Source: CAXBCP01 sp963977005 (GTDB lineage: Bacteria > Pseudomonadota > Alphaproteobacteria > MPNO01 > UBA830). From it: DNA of 64,000 nucleotides. Shown here piece by piece: positions 9,021-18,181 of the stretch (positions are counted from its first letter, which is position 1; every line of letters starts with the position of its first letter). The position numbers and the translations under genes were made by a program. The stretch spans positions 151,135 through 215,134 of the forward strand of contig CAXBMQ010000006.1 of NCBI GenBank assembly GCA_963977005.1, given 5' to 3'. The notes below the pieces were generated by a model. It had not been told where the DNA came from. It saw only the letters and a program-made list of their open reading frames with translations, and did not search any database.

Positions 9021-10223
9021 ATGGCCCTCGTTGCGCAACGTCTCTCGCGGATCAAACCGTCCCCCACCAACGTCCTGACCGGCAAAGTGGCCGAGCTCAA
9101 GGCCGCCGGCCGCGATATCATCGGCCTTGGCGCGGGCGAGCCCGATTTCGACACGCCGGACAACATCAAGGCGGCGGCCAAGGCCGCGATCGATGCGGGC
9201 GAAACCAAATACACGCCGATTCCCGGCACGCTGAAGCTGCGCCAGGCGATCTGCGACAAGTTCAAGCGCGACAACAACCTCGACTACACGCCCGACCAGG
9301 TGATCGTCAGCTGCGGCGGCAAGCAGGTTATCTACAACGCGTTCATGGCGACGCTCGACCCGGGCGACGAGGTGATCGTTCCGGCGCCGTACTGGGTGTC
9401 CTATCCCGACATGGTGCTGCTGGCCGAAGGCACGCCGGTCTTCGTCGACGGCGTCGAAGCGAACGGTTTCAAGATCACGCCCGAGGACCTGGAAGCGGCG
9501 ATCACACCGAAGACCAAATGGGTGCTGCTCAACTCGCCCAGCAACCCGACCGGTGCAGCCTATACGCGGGCCGAACTGAAGGGGCTGACCGACGTGTTGA
9601 TGCGCCATCCGCATGTCTGGGTGATGACCGACGACATGTACGAGCACGTGATCTACGACGACTTCGAATTCTCGACCCCGGCCGAGGTCGAGCCCGGCCT
9701 GTTCGACCGAACGATCACCCTGAACGGCGTCTCGAAGGCCTATTCGATGACCGGCTGGCGGCTCGGTTACGGTGCCGGTCCGGTCGAACTGATCAAGGCG
9801 ATGATCGTCGTGCAGTCGCAGTCGTCGACCCATACGTCGTCGATCAGCCAGGCGGCCTCGGTCGAGGCGCTGAACGGCCCGCAGGATTTCATCCAGCCGC
9901 ATAACGACATGTTTTGCGAGCGCCGCGACCTGGTGGTGTCGATGCTGAACCAGGCCGCCGGCATTACCTGTCTGAAACCCGAAGGCGCGTTCTACGTCTA
10001 TCCGTCCTGCGCCGGGACGCTGGGCAAAACCGCGCCGGACGGCACGAAGATCGATACCGACGCCGATTTCTGCACCTATCTGCTGGAAGCCGAGGGCGTT
10101 GCAGTGGTGCCCGGTGTCGCGTTCGGGCTGGAGCCGTATTTCCGGATTTCCTACGCGACGTCGACCGAGGCGCTGACCGATGCCTGCGAACGTATCCAGC
10201 GGGCCTGCGCCGCGCTGACGTAA
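9021..10223 (+). CDS. aatA: Aspartate aminotransferase (class I, PLP-dependent)
   Basis: Cytosolic pyridoxal-phosphate aminotransferase of the alphaproteobacterial AatA type, 400 residues, interconverting aspartate/2-oxoglutarate and oxaloacetate/glutamate. Some members also accept prephenate. Visible signatures are GLGAGEPDFDTP near residue 36, the PLP-binding NSPSNPTG near 171, and the Schiff-base lysine in SKAYSMTGWRLGYG near 239. The terminal arginine region FRISYATS contacts substrate carboxylates in the family. An A-rich AAAAAAGG ribosome site lies ~15 bp before the ATG. It is divergent from the sortase-target gene and monocistronic, followed by REP palindromes. Confidence 0.95.
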   Translation: MALVAQRLSRIKPSPTNVLTGKVAELKAAGRDIIGLGAGEPDFDTPDNIKAAAKAAIDAGETKYTPIPGTLKLRQAICDKFKRDNNLDYTPDQVIVSCGGKQVIYNAFMATLDPGDEVIVPAPYWVSYPDMVLLAEGTPVFVDGVEANGFKITPEDLEAAITPKTKWVLLNSPSNPTGAAYTRAELKGLTDVLMRHPHVWVMTDDMYEHVIYDDFEFSTPAEVEPGLFDRTITLNGVSKAYSMTGWRLGYGAGPVELIKAMIVVQSQSSTHTSSISQAASVEALNGPQDFIQPHNDMFCERRDLVVSMLNQAAGITCLKPEGAFYVYPSCAGTLGKTAPDGTKIDTDADFCTYLLEAEGVAVVPGVAFGLEPYFRISYATSTEALTDACERIQRACAALT

Positions 10224-10252
10224 GGGCCGTTTGCCGGTTCGACCGGTCCCGG

Positions 10253-10316
10253 AGATCCCCGCCTGCGCGGGGTTGAAGGCTTTTGCCGGGGCGTCATTCC
10301 CGCGCAGGCGGGATCC
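10253..10316. repeat. Paired REP-like palindromes (BIME)
   Basis: Two inverted copies of a GATCCCCGCCTGCGCGGGG-type palindrome, at about 10253-10275 and 10293-10316, separated by a short spacer. The right copy supplies the last codons and stop of the AAA ATPase fragment, indicating that the repeat inserted there. Confidence 0.75.
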
Positions 10317-10845
10317 TGACCACCGCGTGAAAGCGGCGGATAACGGCCGGATCGATTTCGTCGCGCGGATTCGCGCTCAGGATGACGATCCCGCGATGCC
10401 GCGCGATCCGCGCCAGCAGGTGGCTTACTTCCAGGTTGGCATAGGAATCGTGGCTGTCGGCCACCCCGGTGCGCTTGCCGAAAATCGCGTCGGCTTCATC
10501 GAAGAACAGAACGGCCTTTCGCTTCTGCGCCGCGACAAAGGCGTGCGACAGGTTTTTCTCGGTCTCGCCGATATATTTCTCCGCCGTGTCCGACAGGTCC
10601 ACGCGGTAAAGGCGCCTGCCCAGCGATTTAGCGAGGGAAGCGGCTATTGTCTTGCCGGTGCCCGACGGACCGGCGAACAATGCGGAAAATCCGTTACCGT
10701 TCCTGGTGGCGCTAAGTGCAAGCCTGCGCAACCGGGCGGCGACGATGGTATCCGGCGCGCGCATCAGGGAACCGGCGGCACCGGGATTTTTCTTCTGCCG
10801 TCGCCGTCCCGAGACCGCGCCGGTCACCTGCAATCGTGTCTGCAT
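10294..10845 (-). pseudogene. AAA-family ATPase remnant, truncated at both ends
   Basis: Encodes 183 residues around one AAA+ core: Walker A GPSGTGKT (59-66), Walker B VLFFDEAD (112-119) and a sensor-like SANPRDEIDPAVIRRF. Larger relatives carry an N-terminal domain and continue past the RRF sensor region into an arginine-finger and lid region. Here the reading frame passes from AVVR straight into RIPPARE, which is encoded by the REP palindrome at 10293-10316, and stops. The N-terminus is also short and of low complexity. It is probably a decaying fragment; a functional mini-ATPase cannot be excluded. Original substrate unknown. Confidence 0.6.
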
Positions 10846-10907
10846 CTGGCGGTCCTACCCGTTTCGTCTGCCTACGGGGGGCAGTGTATGCCATATCGGG
10901 CAACCGG

Positions 10908-11828
10908 TCAGTATATCTCCGGGACGTAGAGGTCGTCGGGCAGGACGGCGCGTTCGTAATTCGGGTTGAACACCCGCTCCGGCAGGGTCACCTGCTCATG
11001 CGGCACGTCGGTATAGGGAACCTGCTTCAGCAGGTGGTGCATGCAGTTCAGCCGTGCGCGCTTCTTGTCATTCCCCTCGACGATGTACCACGGCGCTTCG
11101 GGGATATTGGTCCGTTCCAGCATATCCTCCTTCACCCGCGTGTAGTCTTCCCATTTTATGCGGGACTGCAGGTCCATCGGGCTCAGCTTCCACTGTTTCA
11201 TGGGATCGAAAATCCGCATCATAAAACGCAGCTGCTGTTCCTGGTCCGATATCGAGAACCAGTACTTGATGACCTTGATGCCGGACCGCGTCAGCATGCG
11301 TTCGAATTCGGGCACGTCGTGAAAAAAGTCCTCGACCTGTTCTTCGGTGGCAAAGTTCATTACCCGTTCGACCCCGGCGCGGTTGTACCAGGACCGGTCG
11401 AACAGCACGATTTCGCCGGCAGCCGGAAGGTGCGGCACGTATCGCTGGAAATACCATTGCGATGCCTCGCGCTCCGACGGTGCGCTCAGCGCGACGGTGC
11501 GGCAGATGCGCGGGTTCAGCCGGTGCGATATGCGCTTGATGACGCCCCCCTTGCCGGCGGCGTCGCGCCCTTCGAACAGCACCACCAGCTTGTAGCCCGT
11601 GGCGACCACCCAGTCCTGCAGCTTCACAAGTTCGGTCTGGAGGCGCAGCAATTCGCGGAAATAGGTGCGCCGGTCCAGGGCGGACCCTTCCGCTTCCGTC
11701 GCGATTTTCGGGAGGCCTTCGGGGAACCGGAGATCGTCCATCTCCAGTTCGAGCTCTTCGTCGAGAATGTCTTCGAGCTCGGTCTCGATCCAGCTCGTTT
11801 TTTTTGCGGGCTTCTTTCGTGTCGACAT
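10908..11828 (-). CDS. ppk2: Polyphosphate kinase 2 (PPK2)
   Basis: Cytosolic enzyme using polyphosphate to phosphorylate nucleoside diphosphates (or the reverse), 306 residues, the single-domain PPK2 length. Walker A is GRDAAGKGG (87-95). FDRSWYNRAGVERVM (143-157) carries the Walker B aspartate and lid arginines. The conserved SPMDLQSRIKWEDY and PWYIVEGNDKKRARLN blocks are present. An acidic and basic N-terminal extension (to ~45) precedes the domain. ADP- versus GDP-preference (class I versus others) cannot be decided with confidence. It is monocistronic and upstream of the AAA remnant on the same strand. Confidence 0.94.
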   Translation of the reverse strand: MSTRKKPAKKTSWIETELEDILDEELELEMDDLRFPEGLPKIATEAEGSALDRRTYFRELLRLQTELVKLQDWVVATGYKLVVLFEGRDAAGKGGVIKRISHRLNPRICRTVALSAPSEREASQWYFQRYVPHLPAAGEIVLFDRSWYNRAGVERVMNFATEEQVEDFFHDVPEFERMLTRSGIKVIKYWFSISDQEQQLRFMMRIFDPMKQWKLSPMDLQSRIKWEDYTRVKEDMLERTNIPEAPWYIVEGNDKKRARLNCMHHLLKQVPYTDVPHEQVTLPERVFNPNYERAVLPDDLYVPEIY

Positions 11829-11997
11829 GGTGCTGTTTCCTGGAACTGGGGCGCGGGGTATCCGGTATCGTCTACGATTATATATGACGATAACATGACA
11901 GTTTAATGGCGCCTGCCGCCCGTGCTTGGTTTATCCGGTGTGCTGGCGCATATTGCGGGGGTGCCATTCTCATCGATTCTGCCGCAGGAAGATCATC

Positions 11998-12159
11998 ATG
12001 ACCGAAGGCTACAGGCTGATCACCGTCTTCAAGGCGCTGTTGCGACCGCAGAATGATCGGGTGGGCCGCCCCATGTCCATCCGCACGGTTTTCATCGTCT
12101 GGCTGGTGCTGTTGAGCATCAGCCTCTATGGCGCTTACGACTTCTATTTCGGTGCCTGA
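11998..12159 (+). CDS. Small single-span membrane protein, unknown function
   Basis: Encodes 53 residues from the ATG at 11998, which has an AGGAAG ribosome site eight bases upstream; an earlier in-frame start at 11926 lacks one. The N-terminal half is amphipathic and basic (TEGYRLITVFKALLRPQ). One hydrophobic helix (FIVWLVLLSISLYGAYDFYF) runs to the C-terminus. No family was recognised. Small proteins of this shape commonly modulate a membrane complex, but nothing here identifies a partner. The neighbours are ppk2 (divergent) and a hybrid kinase (convergent). Confidence 0.6.
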   Translation: MTEGYRLITVFKALLRPQNDRVGRPMSIRTVFIVWLVLLSISLYGAYDFYFGA

Positions 12160-12323
12160 TAGAGCGGTCGTATCGGGTCGGTCAAACCGTTTGATCCCGG
12201 GATCCTCGAGAACGCCTTTCCCAACCGGCAATTTTTCTGCGGTATTGACGTATCACGCGCGGGCGTAAATGCCGCCCGAAACGAGCCCTGTGTCAGGGAG
12301 ACCGGTCCGGGAGGCGGGTCCCC

Positions 12324-14219
12324 CTATCGGTCAACCGTCGCCGGTATTTCTTTTTCCAGGATATCGATTAACCGGGCTATATCGACCGGCTTGACGAGAT
12401 AGTGCTTGAAGCCCGCATCCAGGCCGCGCCGGATGTCTTTCTCGTGCGCGGCGGCAGTGAGCGCAATTACCGGAATATCCGAAATCTCCGTCGTCGCTCT
12501 GATTTGTCCGAGCGCGGTGTATCCGTTCATATCCGGCAGGTCTATATCGAGAATGATAATATCGGGCGTTCTCTCGCGGGCCAGTTCGATGCCGATTTCG
12601 GCCGTATGGGTCGAGATAAGTTTCAGGCCGTCGATGCGCTTGACGATTTCTTCCATCAACAGGGCGTTTGCCGGATTGTCTTCGATATAGAGAACCGTGC
12701 CGATCAGTCGATCGGTGCTCGCGGGCATTTCTTCCAGCGTCGTGTCGATATCGCCGGCCCGGCGGGGGTTCTCGCTTATCGGCAATTCGAGCCAGAAAGC
12801 GGACCCTTCACCCGGTGTGCTGTCGAATCCCATCGTGCCGCCCATCAGGTCTATCAGCTTGTTCGAAACGAACAGGCCGATGCCGGTTCCGTCTATAGCG
12901 GAATTCTGGGCACCCAGACGGCTGAACGGCTGGAATAGTTCGTGCTGCCGGTCGACCGGTATGCCCGGGCCCGTATCGCTTACGCAAACGCGTCCGTAGC
13001 CGGGGGTTACGGACTCGTAGCTGACGGCAATATTCCCGCTGTTTCCCCCGTATTTCACAGCGTTTCCGAGCAGATTCAGGATGACCTGTTTGAGACGGGT
13101 GCTGTCGGCTCTCAGGACCGCACCGTCCAGGCCGTCTCCGCGTACCGTCAGCGTGATGTCGCGCCTGTCTATCATCGGGGTGATCAGGGCGAGGCAGCTA
13201 TCGACGCATTCTTTCAGGTCGACATCCTCGATCGATACCGTGGTCCCGCCGGCCTCAATCTTGCTGAGGTCCAGGACATCATCGATCAGTGCCAGCAGGT
13301 GCAACCCGCTTTTCCGGATATAAGACGCATATTCGCGCTTGTTTTCGGGCAACGGGTCGTCCGGATCGATCTCGAGAAGCTGCGAAAACCCGATAACCGC
13401 GTTCAGCGGGGTCCGTAATTCGTGACTCATCAGGGATAGGAATTCGTTCTTTGCGTCGTTGGCGCGGGTCGCTTCGTCCAGCGCATCCGCCAGCGATGTC
13501 CGCATGGCGTTTAACCGCCGCTGATTGATAAACAGCAGGACCGAGCCGAGAACGATCAGGGCGATGATCAGGGCGCCGAAATTGTAGATGTAGCTGGCAT
13601 TCCCGATTTTGGCCCGGTTGATATCTTCCTGTTGCTCGCTTTCCTGCTTCGAACGGGCGGTGAGAAACTCAAAAGCGGCGATGGCCTTGCTGTCATCGAC
13701 CCTGACGACCCGGTCAAGTTCCTGAGGCGACATGTTCATCAGGTTCTGGGTGGCGGAATTGATCTTGCGGACGTAGTCGTCAATGGTGGTTTGCAGGGCA
13801 TCCAGCGCCTGCTGTTCCTCTGTGCCAGGCAGTATATCCCGGAGAACCGCCATTTGCCGATTGAACGCGGCATGATTATTCCGGATTTCGCCGAGCAGTG
13901 CCGGGTCGCGCCGCAGGACAAAATTCTTGAAGTTGTGAATAAACCCGCCGTATCCGACGCTGCTGCGAATTTTCGACAGCGCCTCGGTCACGACCGCAGT
14001 ATTGCGGTTATGGGTTACCCAGGACTCGTTGACGGCGGTAAAATGCTGCACACCCGTGAAGGCGTAGAGGCCGTAAAAAAGCAGGAAGGCAACGGAGACG
14101 CCGGCGACGGTGGCGATCAGAATCCGTTGTGTCCGGCCGTGGGGGGGGGTAGCAGTCCCGGCATCTCCAGACAGGGTATCGGCCCCGGTCACGGATGTTT
14201 CGCTGTTACACAGGTTCAT
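12324..14219 (-). CDS. Hybrid sensor histidine kinase / response regulator
   Basis: Membrane-bound hybrid kinase, 631 residues. Two transmembrane helices (about 33-53 and 205-226) enclose a ~150-residue helical periplasmic sensor region resembling four-helix-bundle domains. No PAS or HAMP motif is evident. A HisKA dimerisation box follows (MSHELRTPLNAVIGFSQLLE; phospho-His ~266). Next is a HATPase domain with N-box LLGNAVKYGG, DTGPGIP and GTGIGLFVS. Last is a C-terminal receiver with acceptor Asp in ILDIDLPDMNGY (~558) and the KPVD lysine. No cognate output gene adjoins it, so it probably feeds a phosphorelay. Signal unknown. Confidence 0.93.
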   Translation of the reverse strand: MNLCNSETSVTGADTLSGDAGTATPPHGRTQRILIATVAGVSVAFLLFYGLYAFTGVQHFTAVNESWVTHNRNTAVVTEALSKIRSSVGYGGFIHNFKNFVLRRDPALLGEIRNNHAAFNRQMAVLRDILPGTEEQQALDALQTTIDDYVRKINSATQNLMNMSPQELDRVVRVDDSKAIAAFEFLTARSKQESEQQEDINRAKIGNASYIYNFGALIIALIVLGSVLLFINQRRLNAMRTSLADALDEATRANDAKNEFLSLMSHELRTPLNAVIGFSQLLEIDPDDPLPENKREYASYIRKSGLHLLALIDDVLDLSKIEAGGTTVSIEDVDLKECVDSCLALITPMIDRRDITLTVRGDGLDGAVLRADSTRLKQVILNLLGNAVKYGGNSGNIAVSYESVTPGYGRVCVSDTGPGIPVDRQHELFQPFSRLGAQNSAIDGTGIGLFVSNKLIDLMGGTMGFDSTPGEGSAFWLELPISENPRRAGDIDTTLEEMPASTDRLIGTVLYIEDNPANALLMEEIVKRIDGLKLISTHTAEIGIELARERTPDIIILDIDLPDMNGYTALGQIRATTEISDIPVIALTAAAHEKDIRRGLDAGFKHYLVKPVDIARLIDILEKEIPATVDR

Positions 14220-14497
14220 TTAGGGTGCGACATCTCCTTCCCGAAGTATGCACGCCGCATCGTTCATCACGGCAAGGGGATGCTTTTCGGTACCGTTACA
14301 CGCATTGAAAATTGACTACTCACGGTAGCAATGTTTTGCACTGTGTACAAGTTCTCCGGGCCGTCCGGGATGGCGGCGCACGCACCCCGCCGACCGTCCC
14401 CCTGAACGGTTTCCTCACCCGTTCTGACGAATAATTGATTGGGAGAATGCGCCGGCGGCCCTATCTTTGGGAACAGTCAAGCCGGGAGAAGATAACA

Positions 14498-15472
14498 ATG
14501 CTGACACGCTCCAAACCGACCTGGGAGATGTCCGGGTCAGAAGCCACATCGGAAGCCGATTTCCTTAACCGGCGCGAATTGTGCAAGACGATTGCCGCGG
14601 GCTCTATCCTGGCGGCAGGGTCGGTCCCGCTGATCGGTGCCGGCGTCGCCAACGCGGCGGCGGACCCGTCCGCCGGGCTGTATCCGGCGAAGCGCAACGA
14701 GGCGTACAAACTCGACCGCGAGATCACGCCCGAGAAGATTGCGACCACCTATAACAATTTCTACGAATTCGGTTCCCACAAGAATATCTGGAAAGCCGCC
14801 CAGAAGCTGGAGACACGGCCGTGGACGGTGACCATCGACGGCATGGTCGAGAAGGAACAGAAGGTGGATATCGATACACTGCTCAAGGCGATGCCGCTCG
14901 AAGAGCGCCTGTACCGGCACCGCTGTGTCGAAGCCTGGGCGATTGCCGTGCCGTGGACCGGTTTTCCGATGAAGGCGCTTCTCGACTATGCGCGGCCTGC
15001 GTCCGGCGCCAAATATGTTGTCATGGAAACCTTCCACGACAAGGACATGGCTCCCGGCCAGCGCCAGTTCTGGTACCCGTGGCCCTATGTCGAGGCCATC
15101 ACCATCGAAGAAGCGGCGAACGAACTGTCGCTGATCGGCACCGGTGCCTACGGCAAGGTCATGCCCAAGCAGAACGGTGCCCCGCTGCGTCTCGTCGTGC
15201 CGTGGAAATACGGTTTCAAGCAGATCAAGTCGATCGTCCGGTTCACGTTCACCGACAAGCGCCCCAAGAGCTTCTGGGAACAGATCCAGCCCAAGGAATA
15301 CGGTTTCTGGGCCAACGTGAACCCCGAGGTCGATCACCCGCGCTGGAGCCAGGCGACCGAAAAGCTGCTCGGCACCGGCAAACGCGTACCGACGCTGCCC
15401 TATAACGGCTATGCCGAACAGGTCGCCGGGCTGTACACCGAAATCCAGAAGAAAGAGAAGATCTTTTACTAG
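14498..15472 (+). CDS. msrP: Protein-methionine-sulfoxide reductase catalytic subunit MsrP
   Basis: Periplasmic molybdopterin enzyme that repairs oxidised methionine in envelope proteins, 324 residues from the ATG at 14498 (GGGAGAAG ribosome site). The N-terminus carries a Tat-type signal: RR in NRRELCK, a hydrophobic stretch and an A-x-A-like end near residue 50. The oxidoreductase fold is marked by the Mo-ligating Cys in HRCVEAWAIAVPWTG (~141) and by the KYGFKQIKSI and NPEVDHPRWSQ blocks. The membrane heme partner MsrQ, normally the next gene, is absent here. A perfect-stem terminator follows directly, so electrons must come from a product encoded elsewhere. Confidence 0.95.
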   Translation: MLTRSKPTWEMSGSEATSEADFLNRRELCKTIAAGSILAAGSVPLIGAGVANAAADPSAGLYPAKRNEAYKLDREITPEKIATTYNNFYEFGSHKNIWKAAQKLETRPWTVTIDGMVEKEQKVDIDTLLKAMPLEERLYRHRCVEAWAIAVPWTGFPMKALLDYARPASGAKYVVMETFHDKDMAPGQRQFWYPWPYVEAITIEEAANELSLIGTGAYGKVMPKQNGAPLRLVVPWKYGFKQIKSIVRFTFTDKRPKSFWEQIQPKEYGFWANVNPEVDHPRWSQATEKLLGTGKRVPTLPYNGYAEQVAGLYTEIQKKEKIFY

Positions 15473-15501
15473 GGCTTTGCCCGGCCGACGCGGGTTGCGA
15501 A

Positions 15502-15529
15502 AAGGGGCAGGTCGCCGGACCTGCCCCTT
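15502..15529. terminator. Bidirectional hairpin terminator between msrP and Cys-rich gene
   Basis: Perfect 12-bp stem AAGGGGCAGGTC / GACCTGCCCCTT with a GCCG loop, placed between the convergent msrP and Cys-rich genes. The A/T ends of the stem could serve both directions. Confidence 0.8.
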
Positions 15530-15570
15530 ATTGATTCCGGCGCAGTCGCCGCGCCGGGTATCTGAGCCCG

Positions 15571-17847
15571 TTACTTGCTGGCTTTTGTCGCTGCTGCTTT
15601 CTTGGCGTGCTTGGCGAATTCCCGGTTGAACTTGGCCGAAGGTTTCTTTTCGCCCGCGATCAGGAAGCTCCAGTACCCGAACAGTTCGGTGTTGCCGGCC
15701 TCGGTCTTGACCAGGCGCGCCATGCCCGGGTCGTATTTCGCATTGGCGATACCGTTCAGCAGTTTGGGGCGTGCATTCGCGATCTCGGTCACCTGGTCGA
15801 TCGCCGTCGTCCCGATCATGAACGCGACCGAGATGATGATCTGCGGCCCGGCACTGCCGGCGGCGGATAGCAGCCGCTGTGTCGACTGCTTGGCGATCAG
15901 CTCGATCGTCTTTTGCGTCGCGATCCCCGCCAGCTTCTGCGAGACCTGCTTGGTGACGCCGGCGACGGTCGATTTGACCAGCTTGTTGACGGCCAGTTCG
16001 ACCGCCTTGCCGATGGCGGTTTCCACCGCCGTGCGGGCGCCGAAGCGCAGCGCGGTGTCGGGCTGGCTGAAATCGGCAAAACCGTTTCCGGCAGCGCCGA
16101 GCAGCACGCCGAGCGCGTCTCCGAGCACCGGGATCGACCCGGTGGCGATGCCGATCGCGGTGCTGGCGGATCCGATGGCGAGCGAGTTCATCATCGCGAC
16201 GGTCGAGAAATCGGGCGGCACCGTGCCGTAATCGATCAGCGAGGTCAGGCCGCGCGTGCGGTTATCCTTGGCCCGCCAGTAATCGTCCGCCTTTTTCCAG
16301 GCGTCGTAGGCCGCCAGTGCGTCCTCCGCGACATGGGTGCGCTTGTCGATGATGTATTGCCGGAAGGATTTGACCAGCCGCTTTTCGGCGGCGCTCGCCT
16401 TGTTCGGCGCCCCCGCCGCGACGATCACCCGCGCCAGAACAGCGGCGGCAGCGGCCGTGCTGTTCTGGGGCGATGTCGTGAAGGTTTTCACCTCCTTGCT
16501 CCAGGCCTGCTTGTAGCTGAGCTTCCTGTTGGATTTCGACGCGGACAGCGCGACCTGTTTGATGCTGTCCGCGATCAGGGCGGGGTGTCGCCTGGCGATA
16601 TCGATCAGGACATCTTCGACCCCGTCGAGGCCGAAAAGGCCGGGTTCGTCGAACGGCCTGGAATACCACGCCATCGACTTGGCCGCGCAGGCGTCCTTTT
16701 TCTTTACACTTGAAAGCGTGCGGTCATAGCCGGCGGGGCAGGTCCAGCAGGTCCCGCTTTTGACTGTTTTGACCTTTTTGCCCTTGAGCTCGGGCCGTGT
16801 CCGGTAATCCGCTTTGGTGATCCCGATGAAATCGAAAATCTGGCCGGACGGGCAGGTCAGGTCGGCCTTCTTGGTGGCGGTCTTGAATTCGACCCCGCCG
16901 CCTTTTTCGCAGGCCTTGGTACCGTGAACCGGAAAGACGGTACGGTCCTGGGCCTTCGGGCAGGTCCAGCATGTGCCGCCCTTGCCGCCGCGCTGATACA
17001 GTGCGTCGCGGAATTCGCCCGGGCCGCAGTCGCCTTTCTTGACATGTGCCGCCTTGGCCTGCTTTTCCGCGATCGCCTTGAAGCAGGCTTTTGCGCTGTG
17101 GACATGCGCGGCGGAGCGTTTGTAGCCCGCCGGGCAGCTGTGGCATTTGCCGTCGGCGGCATCCCAGAACTGACCCTTGGGGCAGTCGGTCTTGAGCAGG
17201 CCCGTTGCCTTGCCGTGCTCCCTGACTTTTTTGTGGTCGCGGCGCGCGGCCACGAAACAGGCATTCCTGGCATCTACATGGGCAGCGGAGCGTTTGTACC
17301 CGGCCGGGCATTTCCGGCATTCCCCGCCGCGGATGCCGTCGAAGAAGCTTCCCTTCGGGCAGACCGGCCCCATGAAGGTCGCCTTGCCGAACTTGCCGCG
17401 GATCTTCTTGTTGGGCTTGCTGCAGGCCCGGTCGCTGTCGACCGCCGCCAGGGTGCGTTTGAACCCGGACGGGCAGGACCAGCATTGCCACTTGCCGATA
17501 TCGAAAAAAGAGCCCTTGGGACATTTGCCGAGCGCGGCGGATACGAATTCCGCCGGCTTGCTGGCGCATTTTTTCTGGTTGGCGCCGCCGCAGATCGGCC
17601 CGCTCTGGCGCGGCGGCCGCGTAATTGTCAGCGTCGAGGTCGTGGACCCGGCGTCCTTGATGTCATCGATCTTGATATTTGTCGTCGGCGTGACGATGAC
17701 CGTGATCGGCTCCGACGAAATCTGGATCGTATGGTTGTCGATCACCTGCGACTGCTGTGCTGTCGCCGGCAGACCCGTCGCGAGCAATGTGAAAAATCCG
17801 GCCAGCAAGAGTGCGGAAAGCCGGGTCAGCCGTTTGAAAATGGTCAT
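15571..17847 (-). CDS. Secreted Cys-rich protein with ephrin-receptor-like repeats and hydrophobic C-terminal region
   Basis: Protein of 758 residues with a signal peptide ending near TAQQ (~31). A Thr/Ile-rich segment leads to SGPICGGANQKKCA. About six Cys-rich repeats follow to about residue 390, of the form CPKGSFFD...C-x2-CP-x-G-x-x-R ... A-C, resembling ephrin-receptor-like (GCC2/GCC3) modules. The second half lacks cysteines. It is alpha-helical, with small-residue hydrophobic segments (about 555-700, e.g. GIATGSIPVLGDALGVLLGA) that look like membrane-inserting helices, and it ends in a Lys/Ala tail. The CGGANQK motif is shared with the protein at 43567-46284. Function unknown; an envelope or pore-like role is only a guess. 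Confidence 0.75.
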   Translation of the reverse strand: MTIFKRLTRLSALLLAGFFTLLATGLPATAQQSQVIDNHTIQISSEPITVIVTPTTNIKIDDIKDAGSTTSTLTITRPPRQSGPICGGANQKKCASKPAEFVSAALGKCPKGSFFDIGKWQCWSCPSGFKRTLAAVDSDRACSKPNKKIRGKFGKATFMGPVCPKGSFFDGIRGGECRKCPAGYKRSAAHVDARNACFVAARRDHKKVREHGKATGLLKTDCPKGQFWDAADGKCHSCPAGYKRSAAHVHSAKACFKAIAEKQAKAAHVKKGDCGPGEFRDALYQRGGKGGTCWTCPKAQDRTVFPVHGTKACEKGGGVEFKTATKKADLTCPSGQIFDFIGITKADYRTRPELKGKKVKTVKSGTCWTCPAGYDRTLSSVKKKDACAAKSMAWYSRPFDEPGLFGLDGVEDVLIDIARRHPALIADSIKQVALSASKSNRKLSYKQAWSKEVKTFTTSPQNSTAAAAAVLARVIVAAGAPNKASAAEKRLVKSFRQYIIDKRTHVAEDALAAYDAWKKADDYWRAKDNRTRGLTSLIDYGTVPPDFSTVAMMNSLAIGSASTAIGIATGSIPVLGDALGVLLGAAGNGFADFSQPDTALRFGARTAVETAIGKAVELAVNKLVKSTVAGVTKQVSQKLAGIATQKTIELIAKQSTQRLLSAAGSAGPQIIISVAFMIGTTAIDQVTEIANARPKLLNGIANAKYDPGMARLVKTEAGNTELFGYWSFLIAGEKKPSAKFNREFAKHAKKAAATKASK

Positions 17848-17979
17848 CGTACCCCCAGTGAAACGTCGGGCGTCTTTGACCCTGACGCATGAACTTCTAT
17901 CAGATTCGGAATCCGCGATGAATAGGGGGTGATTCCTGAACGCAGGCTGAATGGTTTCACCGGGCGGGCGTCAGCACAA

Positions 17980-18127
17980 AAAAAACCCCGGAAACCAGGG
18001 TTTCCGGGGAAGTTTAACAGGGAGGCTTCACGTCTGGGAGACGTAGGATCCTAAGACCCTCGGATCCGAAGATCCTCGCCGGGCAAACCCGGCTTCGGCA
18101 GAAAATCTGAAAGACGTCCTACCGCTC
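17980..18127 (-). ncRNA. Probable AbcR/alpha-r15-type trans-acting small RNA
   Basis: On the minus strand, after the LysR stop, the sequence forms successive hairpins. These are a long CCGAAG...CTTCGG stem enclosing CCGGG-TTTG-CCCGG; ATCC...GGAT; ACGTC-TCCCA-GACGT with an anti-Shine-Dalgarno-like loop; and a single-stranded GCCTCCC. A 10-bp terminator (CCCCGGAAAC-CCTG-GTTTCCGGGG) plus eight Ts ends it at about 17980. A -10-like TATCTA at 18134-18139 places +1 near 18127, about 64 bp from a LysR box. In Rhizobiales, AbcR RNAs lie beside trxB and vtlR/lsrB exactly like this. Exact ends and the family assignment are inferred. Confidence 0.65.
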
Positions 18128-18181
18128 CCATCTAGATAGGCGTGCTGTTACCGAATGGGAATTGCCCATATGGGAAATCTG

